From contig NC_065424.1 of assembly GCF_024362695.1 (NCBI RefSeq), positions 8,000,786-8,064,785 of the forward strand: a stretch of DNA of 64,000 nt, written 5' to 3'. This document shows, piece after piece, positions 46,101 to 56,300 of the stretch. Source of the stretch: Pectinophora gossypiella (taxonomy: Eukaryota > Arthropoda > Insecta > Lepidoptera > Gelechiidae). Numbering within the stretch: position 1 is the first letter of the stretch; every line of letters starts with the position of its first letter. A program made the translations under genes and the position numbers. The notes beneath the pieces are model-generated. The model was not told where the DNA came from and made no database searches. It saw nothing but the letters and a program-made list of their open reading frames with translations.

Positions 46101-49100
46101 TGTAAGTAAGTAGTCGTTACATGAACCATGTCAGGGGCCTTTGGCGGCTCAATAATAACCCTGACACTAGGCTTGATGGGGTTGGTAATTCACCTCGCAA
46201 CCCACACGATAGAAGAAGAACCAGTGATCGGGATAGGCAGTGCCATTTACGAGATTTTTCTTAACATGGATCACACATCACTAATTTAAGAGCCACGCTC
46301 TTGTCGGTGTGGCGTTCTCCATGCTACTTTTTAGGGAAAAATAGGGCAGTGGTTTCCCTCTTGCCGCGTTTGATGCGAGTGAGATAGCGCCCAGAGTAGA
46401 CTAGGTATTTCGAAGCCGTACTAGGACATATAACGCAACATGGATATGCCTCCCAAATCTTGAATCTCGAAACATAATATTCGAATTTTTATTAAACATT
46501 TATTTTTATTTTATGAATTATTTTAATAATTTGTATGTTAAGTATTTGTATTGTTTTTTGTTTATAATGTTTTATCGCGCTTTTATTTTATTTAAAAAAT
46601 CAGAATCATTTATTCAACGTAATTATCATGGATAAACCTGTTGAAAGTCTATGTAACATTTTTGAATTTACGTCATTTCGCAAGGTGTTATGGCTGAGGA
46701 GAAGAAATGACAAGAAACTGCAACAGCAACACATCTTTTAAATCAATGAGGGTACATTACATGAGGTACTAGAGGAACACATTAAATACCAGACATTTTT
46801 GAACTGTTTGTCAAATAAATGTTGCGTGCGCCAGGCGTCGATGGTGGGCATGAAGGGCGACTGCGCAGGCGCGGCGGCGGTGCTGTGCGCCTTCGCGGCC
46901 GCCGTGCGCGCGCGGCCCGCGCTGCACCTGCACGCCGTGCTCTGCCTCGCCGAGAACGCCGTGGGGCCGCTGGCCACCAGGTATGCACCACCGATACAAA
47001 TATACAATACTAATGTCTTTTTTGCACAATCACACAAGAAAAGAATAGTGTCGTAAGACAGAAGACGTAAAATAGGCCTAATTGCTAAAAAGTAATTTTT
47101 GACATCAATGCTGTGAAGCCTTTCGTCATTCGCAAAATGACAACTTGTCACAATAGCACCATTCGCAAAATGACACCTTGTCGCAAAAGCCACTTTCGCA
47201 AAATGACAACTTGTCACAAAAGCCACTTTCGCAAAATGACACCTTGTCACATAAGTGACATTCGCAAAAAGACAACTTTTCACAATAGCATCATTCGCAA
47301 AATGACACCTTGTCACAAAAAACACATTCGCAGAATGACACTTTGCCACGAAAACCACATTTGTGGAATGCCATACGGGCATAATGAAAATGTTTATTTA
47401 ATAATAAATAATAGTACCTAATAATAATAGTATAATGGCCCCGATTCCTGCAGACACCGCCTAATTTTATTTTAAGTTATATCCATCATTTTCATATCCG
47501 TCGAAAAGGAAAGGGACGGATGATTCACAGCTCTTGATTTTAGGAAGAATGAGTAAATGAATGAATAACCCGGGCGAATCAAAAGGTACGTCGCTGGTAT
47601 GCAATCCGTTTGACGTGCTGTCTACTTAACTGTGTCGGGTTATTGAAGGATGTAAAATTTTTAGACGGTTGGTTTAGATTTGTGCTTAAAATTGACGTGT
47701 GTTCCATAAATTTTATGCTTGTTGATTACCCGTCCCTTTCCTTTTCGGTGGATAAGAAAATGACAGATATAACTTAAAATAAAATTAGATGGTATTTACA
47801 GGAATTAGCACCAATGTATTCCGAATTTCGGCTCGGTTTGAATCTTAATGTTTACATTTTAATGTTTGGATAATGAAAAGTATGCATGTTGCCAAACACT
47901 AAAATGATATTTTTTACAGAATGGCTACATCGGTTTCTCGACGACGTGATAGGCGTTTATCGTGACGGTAATTTAATCGAGCGTGTCACGCGTGTTAGGG
48001 AAAATGAAAACTTATTTCAACATAAGTCACGCTGTGCATGTTAGAGGGGCTGGATACTGGTATACTCGTTATGTTATGTTAATAAACCCTCTGTAACCTG
48101 TAGGCCGGACGACATCCACACGCTGTACTCGGGTCGCTCGGTGGAGATTAACAACACGGACGCGGAGGGCCGGCTGGTGCTCGCGGACGGCGTGGTATAC
48201 GCGCACAGGGACCTCAAAGCCGACATCATCGTCGACGTGGCCACACTCACCGGCGCACAGGTTTGAAAATTCAAATTCAAAATATTTATTTCGGAAACTA
48301 AAGTCAAAGTATTTATTGCACACCATATGGTAAACAGTTGTTATACATATTATAGTACCACATATGGACCCGGGAGGGTATAGCAAAAATAACAAGAAAC
48401 TAAATTAAGCTAGAAATACAAAAAAAAATAACTGGTCCATATTATGTTGGTAACAAAAAGCTTAACCTAGTATTAGTAACAGATTCGAAAGACGACAATA
48501 TAAAAATAAGATACATGAGACCGGCTCGAGTCACCGAAGACGCGGGCAGCTATGTAACTTAATAAACTTTTAGGGATACCCGCAGTGGAACAGCGTGGGG
48601 AGTATGCTCTATAACCCCTCTGGCCTCCGGCTGATTGAGAGCCCTGTGCACAGCAGTGGGCAAGTTGTTGTTGTGATACCAAACGACTTATTTACCATGT
48701 TACAGCCTGTAAACCTTGGTACCTATCTAAGTATTGTAATATTACATATTTAAGGGTTTTCAGCAAATAGAGACATTAAAGACATTTCTACTACACGTTT
48801 CGTAACACTGGCCGAGTAGTTATTCAAAAACCTTAAGATAATAAAAAGTGTTTCCATGTGAGTTTGAGTCCACCGTCCCGTGGGTGTCCACAGGGCACGG
48901 CGACGGGCAAGTACCACGCGGCGCTGGTGTGCAACCGCGCGGCGCTGGAGGCGCGCGCCGTGGCGGCGGGGCTGCGCGCCGGCGAGCCCGCGCACGCGCT
49001 GCCGTACGCGCCCGAGCTGCACTTCCCCGAGTTCTGCAGCGCCGTGGCCGACATGAAGAACAGCGTCGCCGTGAGTACGCCACGCGCCTCGCGCCTCGCC

Positions 49101-51060
49101 ACTCTGTGTCGGCTGAAGTACTCCGACATTAACTAGTGCTCACGCCTCACCGAGCTGTCTAACCTGGGGCCTGTTTAATAAAACTTACAATTGTAAATTA
49201 CAACGACAATTTGATGTTCATTACGTAGCTAATATGACACTGCAAAATATTCGTGATCACACACTCCGCAATGTACATCAAATTGTCATTGTAATTTACA
49301 ATTGTAAGTTTTATTAAACAGGCCCCTTGTCGAGCCAATAGGCTACTTTCCTACTAGTCAAATCAGTTCCTTTTTACTAAACGTCAAAACACGAAATTAC
49401 TATGGAATTCGTATGAAAAAGCACACTGTGACGTCATAGAAAAACGTGACAAAATGTCGCACTTATTATTACGGATTTCTTGATTAAAATTCATAAATAA
49501 GTTAAATAGAAAAAAGAAAATGATTTTCGTTAGTTTTAGTTCTGTCTTTATTTAAAAATCTGAATTTCATAATTTATCTTGAACCTAGTTAACGACCCAA
49601 TTGTGTTAGTGAAAACTAACACGAACCAGCCGATGCGAACGTATCGGCTGCCGACCTCACCCGCTCTGGGTCTTACTTTGGTCTTAAGTAACCCGCTCTT
49701 CAGTAAGGGGAAGAACATGCGTATTGCCTCTTTTATTAATAAGGCGGTTAATATTTTTGTACGTGTTAACGATATATGTACATATTACCTGATCAAGTAC
49801 ACAGGTCAGTGTGGGTAATAACGTGATACGTCAACAGGACCGCAACAATGCGCAGCCGTCGTGTGCTGGCTTGTTCATCCTGGCGCAACTCGGCTTCGAC
49901 TTCCCCGGTTCCTGGCTGCACATAGACATGGCTGCCCCGGCTACCAGCGTAAGTTAACATATTTCATTACAATATTTTCACCCGGAACGTAAAGTAAGAT
50001 GATCCGTGCTTCGAAAGGCACGTTAAGCCGTTGGTCCCGATTACAATTTACTGATGTAAGTGAGTAATCGTTACGTGAGCCATGTCAGGGGCCTTTGGCG
50101 GCTCAATCATAACCCTGACACCAGGGTTGATGAGGCTGGTATTCCACCTCACAGCCCACACGATAAGAAGAAGAGATTCGGAACTTAGGATTCACTTACG
50201 CTCCGGACCACGAAATCAAATATATTTCTCGTCAAAAACACCGAAACACTTCCGAATTTTACTAACAAAACGCGAATTTTAAATGGGAATTTGGAAAATA
50301 CTGTAAAATGACATTTACTTTTATTCTTATTACTCTTGTTTCATATCTTTATGATAGTCTTTATGAAAGATAAATTTACAAAGTGATTCGATTATGATGA
50401 TAGGTAAGTGTAGTTAATCATATAATGCTAGATATTTAATTGACTGTGTCCAGTCTTCTCTAGTGTGGGTCGATGAGCGATCATTCCAATTCTGGTGTCC
50501 TTGGTCCTGACATGGCTAATGTCACAAATCAGGATACCAGATTAGAACGTACTGCCCTTGAATCTGTCAAAATAGATTCGCCTCAACACCACATTCGCAA
50601 AATGACATATTCTTAAAAATTCACATACCAAAACATACATACATACATAAACTCACGCCCGTAATCCCTAATGGGGTGGGCAGAGCCACAAGCAATCAAA
50701 GACAACTTGCAGCCACTGTTGATACGGTGTCGTAAGCTACTAAAATGCACATACCAAAATGACACTTAAAATTTTTTTTTGAACAATATATTATGCTAGT
50801 TTCCTATTCTGCGAATCCATATTCATAACTTTTGTGTCTAGTTGTCATTTTGCGAAAATGGATTTTGTGACATGGTGTCATTTTGCGAATGTGGTATATT
50901 TATATTATTGTGCTTTCAATCCTGCTTATTATAAAATGCTCCCCCCCAGGGCGAGCGCGCCACGGGCTACGGCGTGACGCTGCTGTGCGTACTGTTCGGT
51001 GCGCACACGCAGTCCCGCCTGCTGCGGGCGCTGGCGCCCGCGCCGCTGCTGCGCGGCTGA
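39991..51060 (+). CDS. NPEPL1: probable aminopeptidase NPEPL1 (M17 leucyl aminopeptidase family)
   Basis: A complete 10-exon gene: 39991-40146, 42198-42377, 43356-43521, 44275-44447, 45559-45786, 46835-46980, 48104-48260, 48894-49070, 49838-49948 and 50950-51060. All junctions are GT/AG and in phase; the product is 534 residues (human NPEPL1 is 523). M17 enzymes are cytosolic two-metal aminopeptidases that remove N-terminal residues from peptides. The metal ligands K287, D292, D310, D369 and E371 and the catalytic K299 and R373 (VGKG, YDTGG, SIK, KGDC, NTDAEGR) have exactly the spacing of bovine leucine aminopeptidase, so the enzyme should be active. The N-terminal half is less conserved. No signal peptide is seen. 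Exons are far more GC-rich than introns. Confidence 0.96.
40327..40481. mobile_element. palindromic MITE (TACAGTCATGAGCAATAT family)
   Basis: Left gcagtcatgagcaatatcat, right tactcgtgaccgtacaagtc. Confidence 0.78.
40821..41149 (-). mobile_element. tRNA-derived SINE, family 2, full length with 13-bp target duplication
   Basis: On the minus strand it begins cctccgtggtctagtggtta (A box) and has a perfect B box ggttcgattcc, then the family body. TATCATGTTATCA flanks it at 40808-40820 and 41150-41162, a clean retroposition footprint. Confidence 0.92.
41439..41586. mobile_element. palindromic MITE (TACAGTCATGAGCAATAT family)
   Basis: Left acagtcatgagcaatataat, right atgctcgtgaccgtacatag. Confidence 0.8.
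41609..41786. mobile_element. palindromic MITE (CACATAATAACGGGTTCTTA family)
   Basis: Very similar to 7478-7647 at both ends; the inner part near 41710-41740 differs. Confidence 0.8.
41886..42170 (+). mobile_element. tRNA-derived SINE, family 2, abutting NPEPL1 exon 2
   Basis: Head tccgtggtctagtagttaga and B box ggttcgattcc, same body as 40821-41149. It ends about 27 bp before the exon 2 start at 42198, so part of the branch-point region of this intron probably lies in or at the edge of the SINE. Confidence 0.88.
42198..42377 (+). CDS. NPEPL1: NPEPL1 exon 2
   Basis: Encodes residues 53-112, CWSRGVRCSAAGAGEAVELW then RGAALAALPPRRSRHAAPAR and ending ANTDFIV. About 80% GC and Ala/Arg-rich. The alignment VTEE|(L/C)W with the vertebrate protein sets the acceptor at cggcag. 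Confidence 0.85.
42830..43262. mobile_element. two palindromic MITE units in tandem (CAGGGTGTTAGTGACAT family)
   Basis: Unit A about 42830-43000 and unit B about 43025-43262, joined by a linker containing gtagccatacaagtaggtat. The same A-linker-B order recurs at 62711-63740, so the pair behaves as one composite element. Confidence 0.8.
43356..43521 (+). CDS. NPEPL1: NPEPL1 exon 3
   Basis: Encodes LVCRKCDVLASGVAIARSFP then LYSARSGTSPLGAGPPPPAA and RTVTVEILLVNEDQA. Matches the 'ARAFPL...TVTVEFFLV' text of the family. Phase 1 out. Confidence 0.92.
43973..44176. mobile_element. palindromic MITE with an inserted copy of exon 4 sequence
   Basis: A TACAGTCATGAGCAATAT-family member whose left end gtacggtcacgag is interrupted by 37 bp (43984-44020) identical to 44415-44451 and then repeats gtacggtcacga. 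Confidence 0.85.
44275..44447 (+). CDS. NPEPL1: NPEPL1 exon 4
   Basis: Encodes GDTTEEEGIGPLDPALLDNS, then LATLQDVADNVRLAASIADM and PANVINVDHFIE, matching 'LANATDGVRLAARIVDTPCNEMN' of the family. Phase 0 out. Confidence 0.94.
44590..44685. repeat. GT/AC-rich simple repeat, self-complementary
   Basis: tgtgtgtgtgtgtgcgtgtg followed by acacacacacgcgcgcacac; the two halves can pair. Confidence 0.9.
44945..45026 (-). repeat. SINE family 2, 3' end fragment
   Basis: Contains tatatacgtcccactgctgg and gagtatggagcatactccac as in 40821-40925. Confidence 0.8.
45124..45508. mobile_element. large palindromic MITE (ATTCCTGCAGACA family)
   Basis: Left ggtgctaattcctgtaaata, right gtgtctgcaggaatcggggc. Provides the empty site for the insertion at 29208-29455. 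Confidence 0.82.
45559..45786 (+). CDS. NPEPL1: NPEPL1 exon 5, first half of the active site
   Basis: Residues 226-301. Encodes AACKIAKELDIPAPTIIRGE, then GGIYGVGRAAASPPALVALS and AWVGKGIVYDTGGLSIKSR, with metal ligands K287 and D292 and catalytic K299. Confidence 0.97.
45828..46215 (+). mobile_element. tRNA-derived SINE, family 2b, with internal insertion
   Basis: Head ctccgtggttgagcgttcgg and B-box-like ggcttcgaatccc, then a body ending caacccacacgatagaagaa. A 60-70-bp AT-rich block near 45966-46040 interrupts the usual text. Other copies: 49996-50175 (3' part), 19675-19930 and 59461-59590 (inverted). Confidence 0.75.
46277..46430 (-). repeat. dispersed 180-bp repeat, inverted copy
   Basis: Mirrors 7288-7475; contains taagagccacgctcttgtcg. 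Confidence 0.7.
46835..46980 (+). CDS. NPEPL1: NPEPL1 exon 6
   Basis: Encodes ASMVGMKGDCAGAAAVLCAF then LHAVLCLAENAVGPLAT, with metal ligand D310. Phase 2 out. Confidence 0.96.
47127..47375. repeat. minisatellite, exact 33-bp unit, 8 copies
   Basis: The core cgcaaaatgaca starts at 47131, 47164, 47197, 47230, 47263, 47296, 47329 and (degenerate) 47362. The 33-bp period keeps an 11-residue repeat open on the minus strand, which explains a long apparent frame there. Related words occur at the inverted ends of 50588-50895. Confidence 0.93.
47436..47818. mobile_element. large palindromic MITE (ATTCCTGCAGACA family)
   Basis: Left tggccccgattcctgcagac, right ggtatttacaggaattagca; opposite orientation to 45124-45508. 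Confidence 0.82.
48104..48260 (+). CDS. NPEPL1: NPEPL1 exon 7, M17 signature
   Basis: Encodes PDDIHTLYSGRSVEINNTDA then EGRLVLADGVVYAHRDLKAD and IIVDVATLTGAQ. NTDAEGR supplies D369, E371 and R373. Confidence 0.97.
48894..49070 (+). CDS. NPEPL1: NPEPL1 exon 8
   Basis: Encodes GTATGKYHAALVCNRAALEA then PYAPELHFPEFCSAVADMKN and SVA. About 75-80% GC. Confidence 0.96.
49166..49326. mobile_element. near-perfect palindromic MITE
   Basis: Ends ggggcctgtttaataaaact and the mirror agttttattaaacaggcccc; the arms extend at least 35 bp with almost no mismatch, implying a recent insertion. Lies 96 bp after the exon 8 donor. Confidence 0.88.
49340..49600 (+). repeat. dispersed 250-bp repeat (ACTAAACGTCAAAACACGAA family)
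   Basis: Same order of words as 8250-8475 and 12150-12390. Confidence 0.75.
49838..49948 (+). CDS. NPEPL1: NPEPL1 exon 9
   Basis: Encodes DRNNAQPSCAGLFILAQLGF then DFPGSWLHIDMAAPATS. Confidence 0.96.
49996..50175 (+). repeat. SINE family 2b, 3' part
   Basis: Contains gatgatccgtgcttcgaaag and tttggcggctcaatcataac; the tRNA-like head is missing. Confidence 0.75.
50588..50895. mobile_element. element with ATTCGCAAAATGACA inverted ends
   Basis: cacattcgcaaaatgacata at the left and gtgtcattttgcgaatgtgg at the right. The end sequence is the same word amplified in the 33-bp minisatellite at 47127-47375. 50630-50740 holds the repeat seen at 26200 and 61700. Confidence 0.65.
50950..51060 (+). CDS. 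NPEPL1: NPEPL1 exon 10 and stop
   Basis: Encodes GERATGYGVTLLCVLFGAHT then QSRLLRALAPAPLLRG and TGA. Lacks the basic C-terminal tail of the human protein. Confidence 0.95.
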   Translation, partial: GERATGYGVTLLCVLFGAHTQSRLLRALAPAPLLRG

Positions 51061-51190
51061 CGGACCACCCGACATGCACCACTACTATACTATACTAACC
51101 TCATTCAATGTAGCTTAATTACAGTGACAGAAAAACAAGTTTATACCCTAGTGCGAAAGAGACCAGAGATATCTCTCACACTAAGCTATA

Positions 51191-51412
51191 CAGGCTGTTA
51201 GTAACACCGTACCGAATACTGAGGGGGGATGATTCAGCTTATGATTAAGAGTTAATATCAAGTGGAATTTTCCGTTGCAAAACTCATGAAAATATTAGTG
51301 TATTTTAAAATTATTTTCAGTTCCATACTTTTGCGACGGAAAATTCCTGATACTAACTCTAATCCATGAGCAGAATCTTAGTATTTGGTACGCTATCACA
51401 TTTCCTTGTATA
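51191..51412. mobile_element. palindromic MITE (CAGGGTGTTAGTGACAT family)
   Basis: Single unit; left caggctgttagtaacaccgt, right arm with gcgacggaaaattcctgata. Confidence 0.72.
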
Positions 51413-53264
51413 CTATATAATTATCTCTGATGTCATCACAGTATGTTATATGTAACATGAAAGTACAGAGACACAGTCATAATTTTTTACAAGAAAAGTT
51501 TTCATAAAAAGGCTTCTGGCGCATTTTTATTTCCATTTTAAGCACATGGGTTTTGCACTTTTATTTAGTAGGTACTAATAAGCATGATAAATTGAATATA
51601 TCGGTGGCTTTTCTATATATTTTTATTACAAATGTAATATTATTATGTTTGGTATGCATATGTGCATTTTATAATTCATTTTATTTTTACTTAACCATAA
51701 GAGCATCTAGTAATATTTGTGTAATTACAATGGTAGCCAAAAGCGCGGGAATTCTCAAAACGCAATGGCTGACTGGGGTTTTTTTTTATAGATTAACGTG
51801 TAAATGTACAACGCCAATGGTTTATATGTCTTATAACTTTGGAGTTGTACATATCGAAGTTATAAATGTATATTCATCGAGAGTTTGGATTTGCCTGTCG
51901 TATAAACTATAATACAATAATTATATTACTTATTGCGTTTTTTTAGTCTCTCGTAAATACGTCAGGCAAATCACGCGCCATTACATAGCTAAATAATTTA
52001 AAAAATAAATAGACAATATACAACTGGTGTTACCATGTTAAAATACAAATAAATAGTTTTAACGAGTTACATTTGTAAAGCATAATAAAGTAAAATTGAT
52101 GTTGTAATTTAGTTACAATTGATAAGTTGAAGAGGGTAACTTCTTTTTATTGCATTTTTTTAATATTCGTAGATGGGTAGCAAAAAATTCTTTAGTCCAA
52201 GGTTGCAGTTTGGCCATTAGTTTGGTACAAATTTTGGCACCATTTTGCCTTACTTTGGGCCTTATAATCTATAATTATATTATTACCTCATAAATATTCC
52301 GAATGTGTTCGACAAGAGCCAAATTTAAAAAAAAAAACTACTGCAATTCATTGTCTAATTAGCATTTAAGTAACACGTTTTTATTACTCATTTTGTGTTT
52401 TATTTTTGCTGAAATAAAGGATATTCAAATTAATATATTTTTTTAATTACTGCTTTGCTTTTGCAAAAAAATAACTATAGTTTATAATATGTTTTAAGGA
52501 AGGAAGGAAAATGAAAATCGCAAAATGTTTTGGTTATTATTGTATTTACCAGTTGGTTTAATCCAATAATAATGTCGAATAACACTAGTCAATGTATAAA
52601 AGCCCATAAAATCCGAATTTTGTATACAATACAATGTAAAATTTCGTCATGCTCAGTATAGTACATTAAAATACATGTAGACAAAAAATAAATGCATTGA
52701 CGCACCCTCTAAATGGCAAGTTATTCTATATTTTTGGCAAAAACCTATTTATTACATATTCAAATTTATTATAAGAATAATTGCACAATTATGCTTTCTC
52801 CACCCTGAATATAAAAATAAAAACATTTGCTTTATATGAACTTTACGTACTCATTAAATACTGACTGATACCTCATTTTTTATTTTTCTATTCAGGCTCA
52901 ATAAGTTACAGTACGAAGTAAATCATATCCATAAATAATAATTTCAATGTTAATTTAGTCCAAAAATAAAAAAATCTTGGTAGTGACTTAAACAAAAAGA
53001 CAATTTTTTTACAAAATGACTAAAAAAATTTAGGGACAAAAAATATATTTTTGGGCCTGTTTTTGGCCGGGGGGTTAATATGCGCATTTTTATGTCGAGT
53101 CCGAAGCCCCCAGATTTTGATATTACGAAAATTACCACATCATTTAGCTATACGTATTCCGTTCTTTTGTCGTTGAACTTACAAGATGGAGACTAGTATA
53201 GATCAGTAAGTATAGTTCTAAAGTTAATACGTTGTGGTAGAAGACGGTGGTTTTATTGTGCAAT
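51413..53264. other. convergent 3' ends of NPEPL1 and coactosin
   Basis: AT-rich, no supported exon; must contain the NPEPL1 3' UTR (plus) and perhaps coactosin 3' UTR (minus). An AATAAA for coactosin lies at 53252-53257 on the minus strand, only 7 bases past its stop codon. Confidence 0.55.
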
Positions 53265-53381
53265 TCATAAATCCCTGACTCCTGTCCCGTAGTTCGCGCC
53301 CCCTGCTCTGTTCAGAGCGTCTTTGAATTGGTCGATATCTATTTCCGACTGACTTTCCAACTGAAGTTCCACAGCAAAGTT
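53265..53381 (-). CDS. COTL1-like: coactosin exon 4
   Basis: Acceptor tgtttcag, then NFAVELQLESQSEIDIDQFK and DALNRAGGANYGTGVRDL with TGA at 53267-53265. Confidence 0.94.
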   Translation of the reverse strand, partial: NFAVELQLESQSEIDIDQFKDALNRAGGANYGTGVRDL

Positions 53382-56300
53382 CTGAAACAAGACAAAATAT
53401 TTAAAACTACCGCGTGTAACTGCAATTATTTAGCAAAAATCGAAAATTGCGATGAACCAGTCCTACCCAGAAATCATACGTTTTGTCTCTTTTTATCAAT
53501 ATCAATGTAGTAGTAGCGAATGTTCACGTGCTAAAATCGGCGTAGTAAGGCCGCAGCGTAAGTCAAATTTTCGCGGGAAACGAAACGTCAAGTAGTCAAC
53601 GGCCCCGTGCCAGAGCCCTAGAGGTTATTGTTATTTATTGGAAATATTAAGAAAATAAACCAAAATGCAAGAAATATACAATAAAGTTCCGTGCAGAGAA
53701 GAACAATTAAACGATTTATTTGACTACTTCGGTGAATACGGCGAGCCTTTACCGTGTTCTTTGTTTATTAGTGGTAATATGGGGACAGGCAAAACCCTTT
53801 GTGTCGAGACTGTTTTGCGATATTTAGGCTACAAATATGTTACTGTGAACTGCATTGAGTGTTATTCACCGAAGATTCTATACGAGGAAATACTATCAAG
53901 TTTGGAAGACGAAGAGGTAAACGTGAAAAGTGATTCAATGCTAGATTTTATAAACGGTCTCGTCCGAATACAAGAACAACAAACGAGCTATGATCCTATA
54001 GTTTTAATATTTGATAGAGCCGAAAGACTCCGTTCTATGGACCACAGCATTATTTGCACGTTTTTAAGGCTCCGAGAACTATGTAACCTCAACATCTGCT
54101 CAGTATTCATCACACATTTGATTTACGAAAACTTCGACTTTAAGATGGGCGTGCGGGAGCCCATAAAGATGTATTTCTCGAACTACGACAAGGAGGAATT
54201 GTTCAAAATAATACTTTTGCACCACAAATCCTTTGTACGTCATGTTTTAAGTGCTCAAGACGTTGACAATGATATTAGATCTGATGTAGAGAAGCCAGAG
54301 TTATTCGCCAACTTTCTCAACGCATTTCTGAGCGTATTCTACAGACCGTGTCGGGATTTGATTGAATTGCAACACATGGCTCGGGTGAATTTCGTCAAAT
54401 ACTGTGAACCAATCATAAAGGCCGAAATCCAGGCCCAAGACCTTACTAAACTCTGGCGTCACATCTCACCAATTCTGAAAACTAGTTTAGAGCTTCTCTA
54501 CTTACGTATAAGTAATTCAAAGCCCCAAACCCAATCACCGGGCAAGGAAAATTCTGATTGGGATGACCACAAAACATACAATTTTGAAAATACTTTGAAA
54601 GAAGAGTTGACTTCAACAAAGACATTTGCTCAAAGCTTTGAACTGCCTTACTATGCCAAATATCTGTTAATAGCTTCTTATTTAGCAAGCTACAACCCAC
54701 CTAAGGAAGACAAGAGATTATTCATGAAGAATCATGGAAAGCAACGGAAAAGAATGCAGCAGGTCCGAGCTAAAGCAAAAATCAATGAAAAGTTGAACAC
54801 CCAACTCGGTCCAAAGGTATTCACTTTAGACCGGTTACTGGCCATTTTCTACGCAATTTTGGAAGAAAAAATTGGTTTAACCAGTAACTTATTGGCTCAA
54901 ATTGCAACTTTAGTAGAATTAAAACTTATAGCTGGCACTAAAGAGATAGATCTGGACACGGCAAAATATAAATGTATTGTTGGCTATGACTTCATATCAG
55001 CCATTTCCCAGACTGTTGGGTTTAATATTAGAAAGTATTTGTATGATTTTATTTAAATGATTTTGTATTATGAACTAATTTATTGCACTTTGTATTTATG
55101 TTTTTATAATAGACTGTAAATAATTTAAAATACTTTATTCATAATACAATTTGAATGATGAAATAGTTGTATTTGGTATAAGTCTTGATTAACATGGGGG
55201 TTTAAGGTCACATTGGGTCACCTAAAAAAGTAAAATTGCTATTTGACATTTGTTTGCATTGCTTACTTTTATATGTGCAAATGTCAAACTGCAGTATTAC
55301 TTTTTAGATTGACTGCCTTGACATAGCCTTTTTAGACCCCCTGGTCTATTGTACAATGTTATGTGTATGTATTGTATTTATTAGTTATTATTGCTATAAA
55401 CCTGACACACTCCTTTTGCCGTGTTTACTGTCTTCATAAGTAACACAACATAAACAGCCTATACACATCTCACTGACCACAGGCCTTCCCTCAATCAAAC
55501 GGAAGGGTATGGAGCATACTCCACCACACTGCTCAACTGAGCAGTACTTAATAATAATATAAATTATGTAAAAGAAAAAAAAAGTTGTAGGGGGATACTT
55601 TCAAGTCCTCATATATATTTACATAATTTATATTATTATTAAGTATTGCATGTCTGTCTACAAGCGTTTATCATTACGCACGTAAATAATAATCTTAACG
55701 ACATCTGATCTAATCTGATATCTCCACAAAGTGTTGGTTGGTAGTATAAAAAAGCATTGCACATAATATAATTATTATTTTATTACATAAGTTTGTTATT
55801 ACACAAGTGTCGCCGTCAAAATATATTTTCATGTTTATCATAAAAAAGCTAGATATGTTAATGGCAACATTGTTAAAATAATCTACTAAGTGATATGGAG
55901 TGTGGCGGGGTCATCGATATTTAAACATTCGAAATATCCGAGTGACAGAAAATTCAAATTCAAAAATATCTTTATTCAGTAGGTAACATAGTTACACTTT
56001 TGAAACGTCAATTTTTACATAGCTACTAAAAGTACTACAGCTTCTCACAACCTGTATAGCCGGGGAAAAGAAGCTGCAAGAAAAACCTCGGCACAGGGCC
56101 CTAGACGTTCTTTTTTTTTTTTTTTTTTATTCTTATTTTTAACGAGGCTTTGAACACCCTATGTGATCATGCCAGCCTCATAGGTGCTTTCGTGTACCTA
56201 TCCCTTAGACAAGGGATTGGTCAACCAGATAGTATAAACTAAAAGCCTTATTTGATAGTGGCTCTGCCAACCAGCAATTGACTGCTCCGTTGCCAAGAGA

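Noticed and set aside
45553..46113. 186-codon frame extending NPEPL1 exon 5
   Set aside because: Beyond the donor at 45786 it runs into a SINE; joining to exon 6 restores the conserved MKGDC segment.
46738..47382. 214-codon minus-strand frame with repeated CHFAN motif
   Set aside because: It is the 33-bp minisatellite read in its one open frame, continued through the antisense of NPEPL1 exon 6. No start context, domain or splice support.
53665..55056. ORC4 or CDC6 instead of ORC5
   Set aside because: The C-terminal LPYYAKYLLIASYLASYNP and final KYLYDF text and the DRAE Walker B form are specific to ORC5.
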